A model generated the notes under the pieces. The model was not told where the DNA came from, did not search any database, and saw only the letters and a list, made by a program, of their open reading frames with translations. A stretch of 64,000 bases of DNA, from contig NW_020312968.1 of assembly GCF_003265705.1 (NCBI RefSeq), positions 4,773,184-4,837,183 of the forward strand, read 5' to 3'. Shown in pieces: positions 11,172 through 22,063 of the stretch (its first letter is position 1; the number at the start of each line of letters is the position of its first letter). The DNA comes from Callorhinus ursinus (Eukaryota; Chordata; Mammalia; Carnivora; Otariidae). The position numbers were made by a program, and so were the translations under genes.

Positions 11172-12272
11172 ATGTGGACGGCCGGGCGGTGGGGGGCTGA
11201 TTCGCCACCCTCCGACGCTCGGTCCTCCGCCGGCTGCAGGTCCAGGTCTCGGCCCTCCTCCGGCTCCTTCTCCGTCCTCACGGCGGGCGCCCGGGCGCAG
11301 GGGCTGGAGCCGATGATGGTGTGCTCACCGTCGCCGCCGCTGAGCTGCAGCAATTCCACCACGTCGCTGTTGTCTCCCCTCGGCCACCAGAGCTTCCCGT
11401 TTGACTACGACGATGGTGACGGGGAGGATGAGGAAGACGTGGATGAAGGTGCTCATGATTCACAGGCTAAGGTGGCGAGCCTGAGAGGAGTGGAGTTACA
11501 GGGGTGCGCCAGTGCGGCTGAATCAGAAGATAATCAAGAAGAACAGAAACAGGTGCACCTACCGGAAAGCCGCCTGACACCATGGGAAGTGTGGTTTGTT
11601 GGCAAAGAAAAAGAAGAACGTGACCGTTTGCAACAGAAAGCTCTGGAGGAATTAAATCAACAGCTAGAAAAAAGAAAAGAAATGGAAGAACGTGAAAAAA
11701 GAAAGGTAATTGCTGAAGAAAAGCACAAGGAATGGGTTCAGAAAAAGAATGAACAGAAAAGAAAGGAAAGGGAACAAAAAATTAATAAGGAAATGGAGGA
11801 AAAAGCAGCAAAGGAATTGGAGAAAGAACATTTGCAAGAAAAGGCAAAAGAAAAATACCAAGAATGGTTAAAGAAGAAAAATGCTGAAGAATGTGAAAAG
11901 AAGAAGAAAGAAAAGGAAAAAGAAAAACAACAGCAAGCTGAATTACAGGGAAAAAAGGAAATAGAGAAAAGGTTTAAGGAATGGTTGGAAAATGCAAAAA
12001 ATAAACCTCGTCCAGCTGCAAAGAGCTATGGTTATGCCAATGGAAAACTTACAGATTTTTACAGTGGAAATTCTTATCCAGAACCAGCCTTTTATAATCC
12101 AATTCCATGGAAACCCATTCATATGCCTCCTTCCAAAGAAGCTAAGGACCTATCAGGAAAGAAGACTAAAAGACCTGTGATAAGTCAGCCACGCAGGTCA
12201 TCATCCTCTCTGGTGGTTCAGAAAGCCAGAAGCAATCTTTGCCTTGGGACTCTGTGCAGAATACAAAGATAG
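11172..12272 (+). CDS. CCDC34: CCDC34 retrocopy, intact coiled-coil protein frame
   Basis: The 366-codon frame starts at the ATG matching the parent start MWxAGRWG. A longer reading from a TTG at 11154 is not credible. In order it has a Ser/Pro/Arg-rich N-terminus, a conserved SPLGHQSF motif, an acidic stretch (about residues 78-92, DYDDGDGEDEEDVDEG), the SRLTPWEVWFVGKEKEERD motif, a long Lys/Glu-rich coiled coil (about 144-275) with repeated KEW/QEW units, a Tyr/Pro-rich segment (GYANGKL, FYNPIPWKPIHMPP), and a C-terminus ending ARSNLCLGTLCRIQR. Length and order match human CCDC34 (about 373 residues) as I recall it. CCDC34 is linked to sperm flagellum and cilium biogenesis. The parent gene has several introns and this copy has none. 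No stop or frameshift interrupts it, so it is either a young copy or a functional retrogene. Nothing here shows that it is expressed. Confidence 0.9.
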   Translation: MWTAGRWGADSPPSDARSSAGCRSRSRPSSGSFSVLTAGARAQGLEPMMVCSPSPPLSCSNSTTSLLSPLGHQSFPFDYDDGDGEDEEDVDEGAHDSQAKVASLRGVELQGCASAAESEDNQEEQKQVHLPESRLTPWEVWFVGKEKEERDRLQQKALEELNQQLEKRKEMEEREKRKVIAEEKHKEWVQKKNEQKRKEREQKINKEMEEKAAKELEKEHLQEKAKEKYQEWLKKKNAEECEKKKKEKEKEKQQQAELQGKKEIEKRFKEWLENAKNKPRPAAKSYGYANGKLTDFYSGNSYPEPAFYNPIPWKPIHMPPSKEAKDLSGKKTKRPVISQPRRSSSSLVVQKARSNLCLGTLCRIQR

Positions 12273-12317
12273 TGGGTGTGGGAAATTGCATGCTTTTACC
12301 TGAAGCTATTTAATTTT

Positions 12318-12505
12318 TTTTAAGATTTTTTATTTATTTATTTGAGAGAGAGAGCATGAGAGAGAGCATGAGAGGGAAGAGGGTCAGAGGGAGAAGCAGA
12401 CTCCCTGCTGAGCAGGGAGCCCGATGCGGGACTCCATCCTGGGACTCCAGGATCATGACCTGAGCCGAAGGCAGTTGCTTAACCAACTGAGCCACCCAGG
12501 CGCCC
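12318..12505 (-). mobile_element. CAN-SINE inside the CCDC34 retrocopy 3' UTR
   Basis: This reverse SINE is flanked by the exact 17-bp duplication TGAAGCTATTTAATTTT (12301-12317 and 12506-12522). It inserted after the retrocopy arrived, and it lies about 45 bp after the stop codon. Confidence 0.96.
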
Positions 12506-12839
12506 TGAAGCTATTTAATTTTAAAAGTAGAATCGTTTTTTACTCCTCAGTCAACAGCTGAACATTTGATGTGATTATTGACACTTTCACATTTTTGCAT
12601 TCGTATATGTTGTCCTTAGAGCTAATTGAAGAAGATGCTTTATACATTTTCATTTTTATAAGTCCTTCAAGGTTGATCTTGGCCTTTTGGTTCACAGGAT
12701 AAGTGACTGAATATCTAACAATTGTGTTTATAATTAGCTTGTATTAAAACTACATTGTAATACCAACAAAACAAAAAAAACCACACATATATGAGATGAT
12801 ATGTTATGAATCTCAGTCTGCTTCTTACCTTTTTTATGA

Positions 12840-13541
12840 AGCATTAAGGTGTTCAAGATCTATACATATACATATACAAGCTATAGTATAGATCTGTTGT
12901 TTCTGATTGCTACGTAATACTTCATGAAGTGAATTTACCACATTTCACTGATTTACACCTCCAGTGATGGAAAGCAACACTGCCTCCAAACCTCTGTCAC
13001 TACAAATTGTAATGAACATCCTTCTATCGTTCCCTCCTAGATCTAGTATGAACATATACTTGGGAACAATCTCCAGGAATGCCATTGCTGGATCACAGGT
13101 ATATGTCTATTTAATTTGACTAAGGAGTACCAGATTCCCCTGCAGAATGGTGCCGTTAGGTTATGCACACGTTCCCTCCCTGCCCCATAAATCAATGCAT
13201 AGAGTTTCTATAAACTATGATCCTACTAATATTTAGTGTTGCTCAGCTTTCTAATTTTTGCTAGTCTGTTAAAAATTGATATTTCATTGTTGTTTTAATT
13301 ATTACTTTATTATTATTACTTTATTTATGAAAAAGTTTCAAAATCTTGCTTGACTCAGTTTCTTTGAGTTTTTGTCCCATAAATTACCTGTTTGTAAATA
13401 TTTCCCCATTTTGTTCTAAGGGAATTCTTGTCTTTGTTGTTGTTATTAATTTACAATTAAGAGCTTATTAAGTCATTTTTTCAACCAAGAAAGTTAACTT
13501 AAATTGTACCATTGAACTACTTTCCTGAATACTCCTTACTT
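12840..13541 (-). mobile_element. L1M ORF2/3' relic, reverse
   Basis: ATTGCTACGTAATACTTCATGAAG, then TTTACCACATTTCACTGATTTACACC, GGGAACAATCTCCAGGAATGCCATTGCTGG and ATTTTTGCTAGTCTGTTAAAAATT reproduce, in order, the reverse complement of the end of an old L1 ORF2. It carries no coding capacity. Confidence 0.7.
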
Positions 13542-13560
13542 AATAACTCTATTATTATTA

Positions 13561-13779
13561 TTTTTTTAAAGATTTTATTTATTTATTTATTTTAAAGATT
13601 TTTATTTATTTTTTTAACACAGAGAGAGAGCACAAGTAGGCAGAGTGGCAGACAGAGGGAGAGGGAGAAGTAGGCTCTCCGCCGAGCAGGGAGCCCGATG
13701 CAGGGCTCGATCCCGGGACTCCAGGATCATGACCTGAGCCGAAGGCAGTCGCTTAACCAACTGAGCCACCCAGGTGCCC
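13561..13779 (-). mobile_element. CAN-SINE, reverse
   Basis: A duplicated T-rich/ATTTATTT tail precedes the GAGAGAG tract and the head GAGCCACCCAGGTGCCC. The 19-bp duplication AATAACTCTATTATTATTA occurs at 13542-13560 and 13780-13798. Confidence 0.96.
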
Positions 13780-13798
13780 AATAACTCTATTATTATTA

Positions 13799-16110
13799 AA
13801 CATTATTTTGATTTTGAGAAGATAGTGGTGGCTGTATAGTTGTTAGATCTTCCCGAGTCCCCACATATAAAATATATGGCAAAAATGAAAACCCATGAAC
13901 AGTATTTGCAACAAAACTAAGTAGGCTTCAGTTTCTCCTCTGGCACATAGGGAGATTAGAAGTTGCCCCTCCTGATGCCACAATAAGAACAAAGCTGAAC
14001 AAACTGAGAGTTAACAGTTCTTTGAAGAAATCTCACTAGAAACTTCTGAAACTGAAGTGCAAAGAGAAAAAAAGAATGAAAAAGAAACAAATAGCCATTT
14101 CTCTGAGACAAGTACAAAATGTTTGACATGTGTAATGGGAAAAGAGGGAAGGGTACACAGAAATACTTGAAGCGATAATGACTGGGAATTTCCCAAAATT
14201 CATGACAGACACCACACCACAGATCCAGGAACTCAGAGAACACCAAGCAAGATAAATACCAAACTAAGTGACAGGTAAGCGCTAGGAAACCCCCAAATAC
14301 AACCAGGTGGAGAGAATCGCTAATACCCAGACTGTATATGATGATCATCATCTATGTGGGGGCTAGCAAAGGGAGGCAATGGGGTGGCAGGTGGACTAAG
14401 AACAGGAGAAACTCAAAGAAGCCAACAGATATTCACTGAAAAGTATGGTGGGTTAATCAGACCAGCAGATAAAACCAGGAGGGGTTTGCCTACACTAGGT
14501 AGAGGTGATGAGTGGCCTTGTGGTAAAACGCAAAGGGACTTTTGAATTCTCAAAATGGACCTTCTACAGTTTCTTTCCAGAAGGGTCCAAATGGGGGAAA
14601 AACTACTGGGAATGAAACCAAAATTGAGCAAGAGGAGAAACCAGAGAAAGAAGAAAGAGAAGATCCCAGTAAAAGTTGGAAGTTGGGGGTGGAGTCAAGA
14701 AATCTCAGACTCACCATATTTCTGCACACTCCATGGAAACCATAAGAAAGGGAGCTCTGTGAAGACTTAAAAACTATCCTAACTTCTCCTCCTTCTAAAA
14801 CAGCAGGAAAATTCATTTTACGTAAAATGAGCAACAGCCAAGTATTGAGTTAAAATCTCACACAAAATTGCTATAAGAAATAAAGAGAATAAGGGTCACA
14901 ATAACATCCCTAGGCAATTAAAGCATATCAGAAAATATGATTGAAAAATAGATAAAAACTGTAACTATTTCAAAACACACTAATAGGAAATAATGAAATA
15001 ATAAAAGCCATGAGAGAGCAATATAAATCTGAAATAGAAAAATTGAGAAATGAGGCAACAGGACTCCAGAAAGAATTAGAATAAAACAATAAAAAATTTT
15101 AATGACTAAACTAGAAGTTACAAAGGAGTACATAAACACGGCAAATAAAATCTTAATAAAAATAGAAGAATAGGAGAGAAAAAAACAGAAAAAGAACGAA
15201 AGGAAGAAAACAATTTGAGGGGAAAAAAGAACAAATATTGAAGATAGAGATGATTTGACACATGGTTCATAGGAGTTGCTGAAGAAAATCCTAAGTAGAA
15301 GAAAAGAACAAATATTAAAAAGTACAATTTTAAAGACTTCCTGAAACAAACAAGAAAAATGAAGTCTGTATTGAAAGAGGACAGTGTGTATCTGAGGACA
15401 TTGATCTAGAATAACAATGACCCAGTCTTATTCTGGTAAAATTGATAAACTTTAAAGGAAAAAAAAACAAAAACAAAACACAGAACAACTTTGGCCATCA
15501 AGGAAAAAAATACCATGTGATGTATAAGAGAAAGAAAATCATGTTATCATCAGACAGTTTGACAGAAATAATCTATATGCCAGAAGATAAGGCAGTAACA
15601 TATTTCTGATACTCGGTGAAAGCACCTGTGAGCTGAGGATTTGATATCCAACAAAACTGGCCTTCGAGTATGAAGCACGTAAGCTGTTAGCAACATGCCA
15701 AGGACTCAGAGAATATCATTTTCATGAGTTTTTCCTGAGTAATCTACTAAAGAACAACTTAACCAAAATGATGTGAGAGACATCATCATGAACACTGGTA
15801 GCGGCATTAAATATACCATGTGGTTACCTGTAGAATTAATAATGAATGAGCATTAAAAAGGGTAAGTGTATAGTATGTAATTGCTATGTGATCTGAGAAT
15901 GTAGACATGGTACAACTACTGAAAAGGGGGAGAATTATGGTAGCATGGACAAAGTTTTTTTCAGAAATCATAATGATTGGTGGTAGTATTAGAATTGGAC
16001 TGCAAATTTTTTTTTCAGAAATCATAATCATTGGTGGTGGTATTGGAATTGGACTGCTGTGTTTACATGGGATAAAGTAAAGAACAATTAATGGGTATTT
16101 CATTTTACTG
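13799..16110 (+). mobile_element. HAL1-like (half-L1) relic
   Basis: This is a long A-rich plus-strand stretch. It carries L1 ORF1-like text around 14960-15340 (GAAATAGAAAAATTGAGAAATGAGG), followed by ATCTATATGCCAGAAGATAAGGCAG, GAGGATTTGATATCCAACAAAACTGGCCTTC and AACATGCCAAGGACTCAGAGAATAT, which follow the order of HAL1 3' sequence. No intact frame remains. Boundaries are approximate, and the internal 53-bp duplication near 15953-16058 lies at its 3' end. Confidence 0.6.
15953..16058 (+). repeat. Local tandem duplication of about 53 bp
   Basis: TTTCAGAAATCATAATGATT with GGTGGTAGTATTAGAATTGGACTGC is followed directly by a second, slightly diverged copy (ATCATAATCATT, GGTGGTGGTATTGGAATTGG), separated by a T-rich linker. 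Confidence 0.85.
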
Positions 16111-17569
16111 TCTCTGTCCTTGAGAACCAGGATTCTTTGTGTCGTTGAATAGAATACAGATTTAATATAAAGGAAATGAAATAAAAAATGTTTAACCTGA
16201 ATTTCAATTGTAATTTAAGTATGAACTAACAAGATATTTTATTTCTCTACTGAGAAATTCTAGAAATAATGACAAACCAAGCTCTTGTGGCATCTAGACT
16301 ATGGTCTTCCTCAGGACCTGCCCAATAAAATAAACCAGGACTTCTTAGAGAAATAGCTAATTCTAGTTTTGGAGCTATAAAAGATTATTAGAATTATCTC
16401 AAATAACTCAAGAGACAATATGAAGAGGCCTTCACTGATCAGAGATGGGACAAATTGAGTTTCAATAATGATAAGAATTGCAATGGATTGCAAATTAGTT
16501 ATCTGGTGCTTTGCTTAAAGCCAGACACATTATATCACACAGTTTCTCAGAGTCAGGAGTCCCAGAGCAGCTTAACTCTCTTACCTCAGTCTCAGAGTCC
16601 CTAATGAGATTGCAGTTAGGTCATTCACTGGGGATATGTTCATTTGCGTTTGGGCGTAGGAGATCCACATCAGAAAATCACTCATGTGGCTCTTGGCAGG
16701 ATGCTCCTGTTCTTCACTGTGTCGGCCTCTCCATAGGACTGCTTACAATATGGCTTCCCTCTGAGAGCAGAGAAACAGTGAGAGCAGTCCAGGGAGCAAG
16801 CACCAAGGATGGCAGCTGCAGAGGTTTACAACCTGGTCTCAGAAGTGACACACCATCACTTCTGCTGCAGTTTATTGGTTACACAGACCAAACCCCCTCC
16901 TTGTGGTAGGGAACTGTGCAAGATGTGAAGGCCAGAAGGCAAGGATCACAAAGGGCCCTCTTGGACTCTGGCTCCTACAGTGTGAAACCCATCAGATAGG
17001 CTTAAATCCATGAGTTCGCAATAATGTTCAAAAACCAAAAACCTAGTTGGTCTCCTGAGGATGACAGCCAGCCATACATTATCTTGAGAACTGGGGAAAT
17101 GAAAGAATCAAGCTTTCCTATATGAACTATAACCAGAGTATTGGGCAAGCAGAGTAGATGAGTGAAGGATTCTTCTTATAAAATTATTTCAGCTAATGAA
17201 ATAGGGTTGGAATATTACCCATATTACACCCCCCCAGTAAATGAATGAATTTGGGCATTGAATGTGAAATGCTGCTGACAATGAAGAACAAAGAAATTCA
17301 GACGCATGTGCCATCTGATGAAACACCACACCACCACCTCAATCTTGCTGAAGGGACTGAAGCTGAGTCCCATCAGGCCTCTGGATTCAATTGTCAATTT
17401 GCAGCAGAAGCAATGGGAGAAACACGTTGAGCTATACTGCGAATGTGCCATCAGCACAATCCAGACTGGAAGAAATCTCTATAGGCCAGATGGCCTGGGT
17501 TATTCAACAGAAAAAGTGTAAGGAAAGAAAGGGATGGATGGGAAATACAAGCAACATAAAAAACAAAAA
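16111..17569. other. No gene seen; one ancient repeat of uncertain family
   Basis: From about 16545 to 16980 the text (CTCTGAGAGCAGAGAAACAG, AAGTGACACACCATCACTTCTGC, TTATTGGTTACACAGACC) looks like a widespread old interspersed repeat in reverse orientation, whose family I cannot name with confidence. The 132-codon open frame across it is not a gene. The rest is unassigned. Confidence 0.45.
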
Positions 17570-17900
17570 AAATGGGCAAGACTAACTATAGCATCTAGGA
17601 ATGCATGCTTGGTTGATAAAATTATAAGGAAATGCAAGATAGTTGTCAAAGCCAGGACAGTAGAAGAAGGAAGAAGATGATTACTATGTAAGTCAAAACA
17701 GTGGTTGCTTTGGGGTGGGGGACAGGCTGTGATTAAGATGGGGCACATGGAAGGGCGCCTGGGTGGCTGGCAAACTTTTATGTCTTGACCCAGTAGGTAG
17801 CTACCAGAGCATGTACCTTATAATCACTCACTAAGGTATTAATTTGTTTTATGTGATATCCTTTATCTGTGTTTTATCTTATGATAAAAAGGTAAACGTT
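17570..17900 (+). mobile_element. L1M 3' end relic
   Basis: CAGTGGTTGCTTTGGGGTGGGGG, TTTTATGTCTTGACCCAGTAGG and ACCTTATAATCACTCACTAAGG correspond to the usual 3' UTR phrases of old L1 elements. The phrase GGCGCCTGGGTGGCT at 17755 falls inside this text. Confidence 0.55.
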
Positions 17901-18071
17901 TCTGAAGATAATGTATGAACATAGTAAAGTATTCAAATAGTGGAAAAGTTTATAAAGTGAAAAGTTAGTCTCCTTCCCAACCTATCGGTTCTTGAATTTT
18001 TTTTCTCCAGAGGTAGCCACGGTCACCTGCTTCTTGTGTATCTATCCAGAGGGATCTTATGCATATAAAAT

Positions 18072-18140
18072 CTCACACACACATACACACACATGTGTGT
18101 GTGTGCTTGCTATATATGTATATATGTGTGTGTGTGTGGA
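18072..18140. repeat. CA/TG dinucleotide microsatellite
   Basis: Short CACACA and TGTGTG runs lie back to back with TATATG interruptions. They can form a weak inverted repeat. Ordinary for L1-associated microsatellites. Confidence 0.85.
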
Positions 18141-18203
18141 TGTGGATGGGTGTATGTATAGAAATATATACATATGTAATATATATAATTCCTTCTCATT
18201 TTA

Positions 18204-18408
18204 TTTTTTTAATATTATTTTTAAAAATTTTATTTATTTATTTGACAGAGAGATAGTGAGAGCAGGAACACAAGCAGGGGGAGTGGGAGAGGGAGAAGCA
18301 GGCCTCCCGCGGAGCAGGGAGCCCGATGCGGGGCTCGATCCCAGGACCCTGGGATCACGACCTGAGCCGAAGGCAGAGGCTTAACCGACTGAGCCACCCA
18401 GGCACCCC
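18204..18408 (-). mobile_element. CAN-SINE, reverse
   Basis: Complete copy, flanked by the 16-bp duplication ATTCCTTCTCATTTTA at 18188-18203 and 18409-18424. Confidence 0.96.
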
Positions 18409-18545
18409 ATTCCTTCTCATTTTAGAAGCATAAATGGGGGGGCACCTGGTAGAATTGGAATGCCACGCACATGTTCTGATCTTTGTTTATTTCACTGAAT
18501 ATTTTGTAGACTGTTCTCTATCCCATAGGGCCAAATTAGATAAAA

Positions 18546-19529
18546 GTGATAACATCAGTCCCTCTTTCTAGGCTGCAACCAATATATTTTGACCTGTAAA
18601 TAGCAGTTTAAATAAGCAGGTACATTTTCTAAGAATATACTTTATTAAGTCAGTAGATGTGCTCCTAGTTTCTCAATGTGGAGATACTGCTCATATTGAT
18701 TTTGAAGGTACACCTTTTTCATAAAATTTAAAATCCACATGTCCTTTCTTTCTTTTTTTTTTTTTTTTTTAAACCCAAGGTTTCTGGTTAAACAAACCTG
18801 CTCACCCTTTGATTCAGACAAGATAACCCCAAGGGAAGGGTGGCTTCTAGAGTTAGCAAAGTGCTCCTTCAGCATTTCCCTTAATGAACTCAGAGGTATT
18901 TTATGGCAAGTGTCAAAACAACACACGTGTGACTAACCTTTGTGCTTCTCAGTTGATAACCACCTGTTTGTGGTGATAAGTAGGATTAGAGCAGACAGAT
19001 GTGCCTTTAAACTCTAATCTTGGGCTAGTAAATGTTTTCTGGGCATCAAACTGTATTCTTAAGAAAAAATGAACTTGGTGAGGTATTTTAACTAACTCTT
19101 TGTTTCCTTTAATATATAGATATTTTTTGCTTTTTCAGTCACTTAAGTCGTATCTATTGAGTACTTACCCAGCACTTAGCAGTGGGCAGCACCCCGATGT
19201 ACCAAGGAAGGAGGTACAAAGACAGAGCTTATGGTCTTGCTGGGGATTCACAATATACACACATATGAAACAGCTAGTGAACAAGAGAGTCTTGTATACA
19301 TCTGTGTGTTTGTCTCAGAGGATGCAAGCATGTGTTAATATTATGTAACACACATAGAAATATATGTGTATGCTAAGCGGTGTGGCACAGACAATTAGAA
19401 AGCAGGCAAGAGTTTGGAAATTATGTTAAGGGACAGTAAGCCAAAGCAGCTGCAAGGTGCTGTGAATCTGGTTGTTGGGCAAGATTCTGCTGCAGAAAGC
19501 TCTGGAGGTGAGCTTTTCTTTTCCTTTTG
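18546..19529. other. No gene seen
   Basis: The interval includes a poly(T) run near 18751-18770 and an L2/MIR-like phrase near 19125-19210 (GAGTACTTACCCAGCACTTAG). No exon with convincing splice sites was found on either strand. Confidence 0.45.
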
Positions 19530-19905
19530 AAATGATTATAGATTCATGGGCAGTAGCAAGAGTAGTACAAAGAGGTCGCACGGACCGTTCACTGAGCTTC
19601 CCCTAATCTAACAGCCTACATGACTAGAGTACAATATCAAAACTGGCATATTGGGGCGCCTGAGTGGCTCAGTCGTTAAGCATCTGCCTTCGGCTCAGAT
19701 CATGATCCCAGGGTCCTGGGATCGAGCCCCGCATCGGGCTCCCTGCTCCGCGGGAGGCCTGCTTCTCCCTCTCCCACTCCCCCTGCTTGTGTTCCCTCTC
19801 TCTGTCAAATAAATAAATAAAATCTAAAACAGAAACAGAACTGGTATATTGACATTGGGACAATCTACAAATCCTTTCCAAGTTTGCATGTACATACTTC
19901 TGTGG
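19530..19905 (-). mobile_element. L1M 3' relic, reverse, split by a SINE
   Basis: GAAATGATTATAGATTCATGGGCAG, GTTCACTGAGCTTCCCCTAATC and, after the SINE, TATATTGACATTGGGACAATC are the reverse of a common old L1 3' UTR. It is non-coding. Confidence 0.55.
19653..19837 (+). mobile_element. CAN-SINE, forward
   Basis: The element is complete, with head GGGGCGCCTGAGTGGCTCAG and tail AAATAAATAAATAAAATCT. It is flanked by slightly diverged copies of AACTGGCATATTG (left, ending 19653) and AACTGGTATATTG (right, 19839-19851). Confidence 0.92.
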
Positions 19906-21291
19906 AACTGAGCTTTGATAAATGAAGTTCAAAAGACAAGAGGAATGAGGAAAAACCAGAGTCAGCAAACCTCACAGGGCAGTTACTTTCCAGAAATGCC
20001 CTCTTTCTCTCTCCTTCCACCACGTAGGTATCCCACATAAGCCTATGTCAATTAACCACACCTCCTTCCCCACCAGGGGTTGGCTTGCTACCTCCTCTTC
20101 ACAAATGTTACCCAATCACAATGTATTCTTAGTCCAGCAGTCCAAACACAGGCGACCTCCCTGCGGGGAAATCATTTGCTCTGTGAGCTAGTTTGCTAAG
20201 AAGTCGTCTGGAGCCCAGGACCAATTTTCCCATGGATTCAGAGATGCATAGGTGATGGGTTCCCCAGCCTCCCTCCAGGCCTATGTAACTCAGAATGTAA
20301 CTAAGCCCCATTCAGACCAGTATCTGTCATTGCTGTGCACGGTGGTGGTGTGGGGTTTCTGGGAGTTAGGGAGGAGAATTCTCTGCTGTGTCAGATGGAC
20401 TCCAGTCTTCACAGGTCCCGTTCTGTTGCTACAAACTGGCACTGTGTCCAGTGGGTAATGTTAAAGGGAAAGCCCTTTTCTGACAGTTTTAATTACACCA
20501 TATAAAATCTTTTGTAATTCAAGTATTGACCCACTTAACCATCAGTTCCATGAGAGATGACATAGGAAGTGCAAGACAGGGAGCTGGTGAGGAGAACTAG
20601 GTAGAGAGATACTGAAAAGTGAGTTCTAGAAGGAAACTCAGAGAAGGAATTACCAGGGATTCATTCTTCATATTCGCTCTCTCTTTCTGTCCCCCTTGTA
20701 TCTTTCTGAATTCTCCAAATTATCTACGACTAAGGACTTACTGCCCTTATACTCAGAAAAATTAGAGTGCTTCTGGGATGAAAGAGGCGCATGCAGGTTT
20801 TTGACACAGTTTCTAGCATGGCTAGGAGATGAGGAGCCCCTGGGGCAGTGTGCTCCTTAAGGCAGAGGTGAGGCCCTTTCTAGCTCCCGTCTCTTTGGGG
20901 AGGAGCTCCGAGTGCACTGAAGCGTGTATGTGATTCAAAACTTCAGAGGAGAGGTTTCTACACAGAGAAAAGAACAGAGGCCGCCCTCTCTTTGGTTTTC
21001 CTGATGAAACATGAAGCCACCATTGCCACCTGCGGACAGAGTCCTCCCACAGTCAAAAAAGGAAGTCACAAGTCCTTTAAACCCTGGGTTTACGGCATCA
21101 TTCCAGAAGAAGTTACACTGGAAATCCCGCACTTCCGTTAAGGCAACGTTGACAAACATCCTGCTCATTCAGTTCTTGAACTGAACCTGCTATCCCTAAG
21201 TGTTCATGCTCAGCCAGGGAGAAAGAAGGGCAGGTTTCCAGACATTCTCTGAGTAATAGCCACCTGAAGTACTTTTGTTTTCTTGGGTGGT
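19906..21291. other. No gene or repeat confidently seen
   Basis: The sequence is mixed and unique-looking. Neither strand shows an exon with matching splice sites, and there is no CpG island. Short open frames lack recognisable motifs. Confidence 0.4.
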
Positions 21292-21307
21292 CCTGATACT
21301 GATTTGG

Positions 21308-21517
21308 GGGCGCCTGGGTGGCTCAGTTGGTTAAGCGACTGCCTTCCCTGGGGTCATGATCCTGGAGTCCCGGGATCGAGTCCCGCATCAGGCTCCCTGC
21401 TCAGCGCGCGGGGGGGCCGGGGGGGGTTCTGCTTCTCCCTCTGACCCTCTTCCCTCTCGTGCTTTCTGTCTCTCATTCTCTCTCTCAAGTAAATAAATAA
21501 AATCTTAATAAAAAAAA
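21308..21517 (+). mobile_element. CAN-SINE, forward
   Basis: The copy has head GGGCGCCTGGGTGGCTCAG, a G-rich expansion in the middle (21408-21426), and an AAATAAATAAAATCTTAAT tail. The 16-bp duplication CCTGATACTGATTTGG lies at 21292-21307 and 21518-21533. Confidence 0.96.
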
Positions 21518-21639
21518 CCTGATACTGATTTGGTCCCATGCTCATGACTATAGATCCTTTTCTGTTTCTGTACAGAGCCTCAAACAGCAGTGATGGGGCT
21601 TCCTATGTCCTCTCTGTGCTGTCCTAGATGGAACTGGTT

Positions 21640-21870
21640 GTTTTTGTTTTTTTTTTCAAATTTTCAAATTTTTATTTAAATTCCAGTTAGTTAACTTACA
21701 GTGCAATATTGGTTTCAGGAGTAGAATTCAGTGGTTCATCACTTACATACAACACTGAGTGCTGATCATAACAAGTGCCCTCCTTAATGCACCTAGATCA
21801 CCTATCTAACCCATCCCCCACCCACCTCCCTCCATCACCCCTCAGTTTGTTTTCTATCATTAGAAGTCCT
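21640..21870 (-). mobile_element. L1 3' UTR fragment, reverse (host of a nested insertion)
   Basis: ATTTAAATTCCAGTTAGTTAAC, AATATTGGTTTCAGGAGTAG, GTGCCCTCCTTAATGC and CCCCTCAGTTTGTTTTC are the reversed 3' UTR of a carnivore L1. A CAN-SINE carrying another L1 interrupts it at 21871. Confidence 0.85.
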
Positions 21871-22063
21871 GGGTGGGGAGGTGGTGCCTGGGTGGTTCAG
21901 TCGTTAAGCATCTGCCTTCAGCCCAGGTCATGATCCCAGGGTCCTGGGGTGGAGCCCCGCATCGGGCTCCCTGCTCTGAGGGAAGCCTGCTTCTTCCTCT
22001 CCCACTCTCCCTGCTTGTGTTCCCCTCTCGCTGTGTCTCTCTCTGTCAAATAAATAAATAAAA
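21871..22063 (+). mobile_element. CAN-SINE, forward, with an L1 inserted in its tail
   Basis: The head lies at about 21885 (GTGCCTGGGTGGTTCAG) and the body runs to AAATAAATAAATAAAA at 22048-22063. The missing end of the tail (AAATAAATAAAATCT plus poly(A)) reappears at about 23910-23940, beyond an L1. The SINE's own 9-bp duplication AGAAGTCCT lies at 21862-21870 and 23941-23949. Confidence 0.85.

Larger units (their letters stand above)
11112..12795 (+). mobile_element. Processed retrocopy of CCDC34 with target-site duplication
   Basis: The unit has all the marks of L1-mediated retroposition. It has no introns, a short CpG-rich 5' UTR from about 11127, the complete coding frame, a 3' UTR with ATTAAA at 12743-12748, and an A-rich tail near 12757-12780. 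Flanking it are AAAACATTTATATATGAG (ending 11126) and a diverged partner ending 12795, sharing an exact ATATATGAG core. The left copy sits at a TTAAAA site, as the L1 endonuclease prefers. A CAN-SINE later landed in the 3' UTR. Confidence 0.85.
17930..18545 (-). mobile_element. L1M 3' relic, reverse, split by a SINE
   Basis: CAGAGGTAGCCACGGTCACCTGCTTCTTGTGTATC and, after the SINE, CATGTTCTGATCTTTGTTTATTTCACTGAATATT match the reverse complement of an old L1 3' end. A CA/TG microsatellite (about 18072-18140) and the SINE at 18204-18408 interrupt it. Confidence 0.6.

Noticed and set aside
16511..16909. A 132-codon open frame
   Set aside because: It lies across an ancient interspersed repeat in antisense orientation and has no protein-like motifs.
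17755..17769. GGCGCCTGGGTGGCT, looking like the start of a CAN-SINE
   Set aside because: No SINE body, tail or target duplication follows. The phrase falls inside continuous L1M 3' text.
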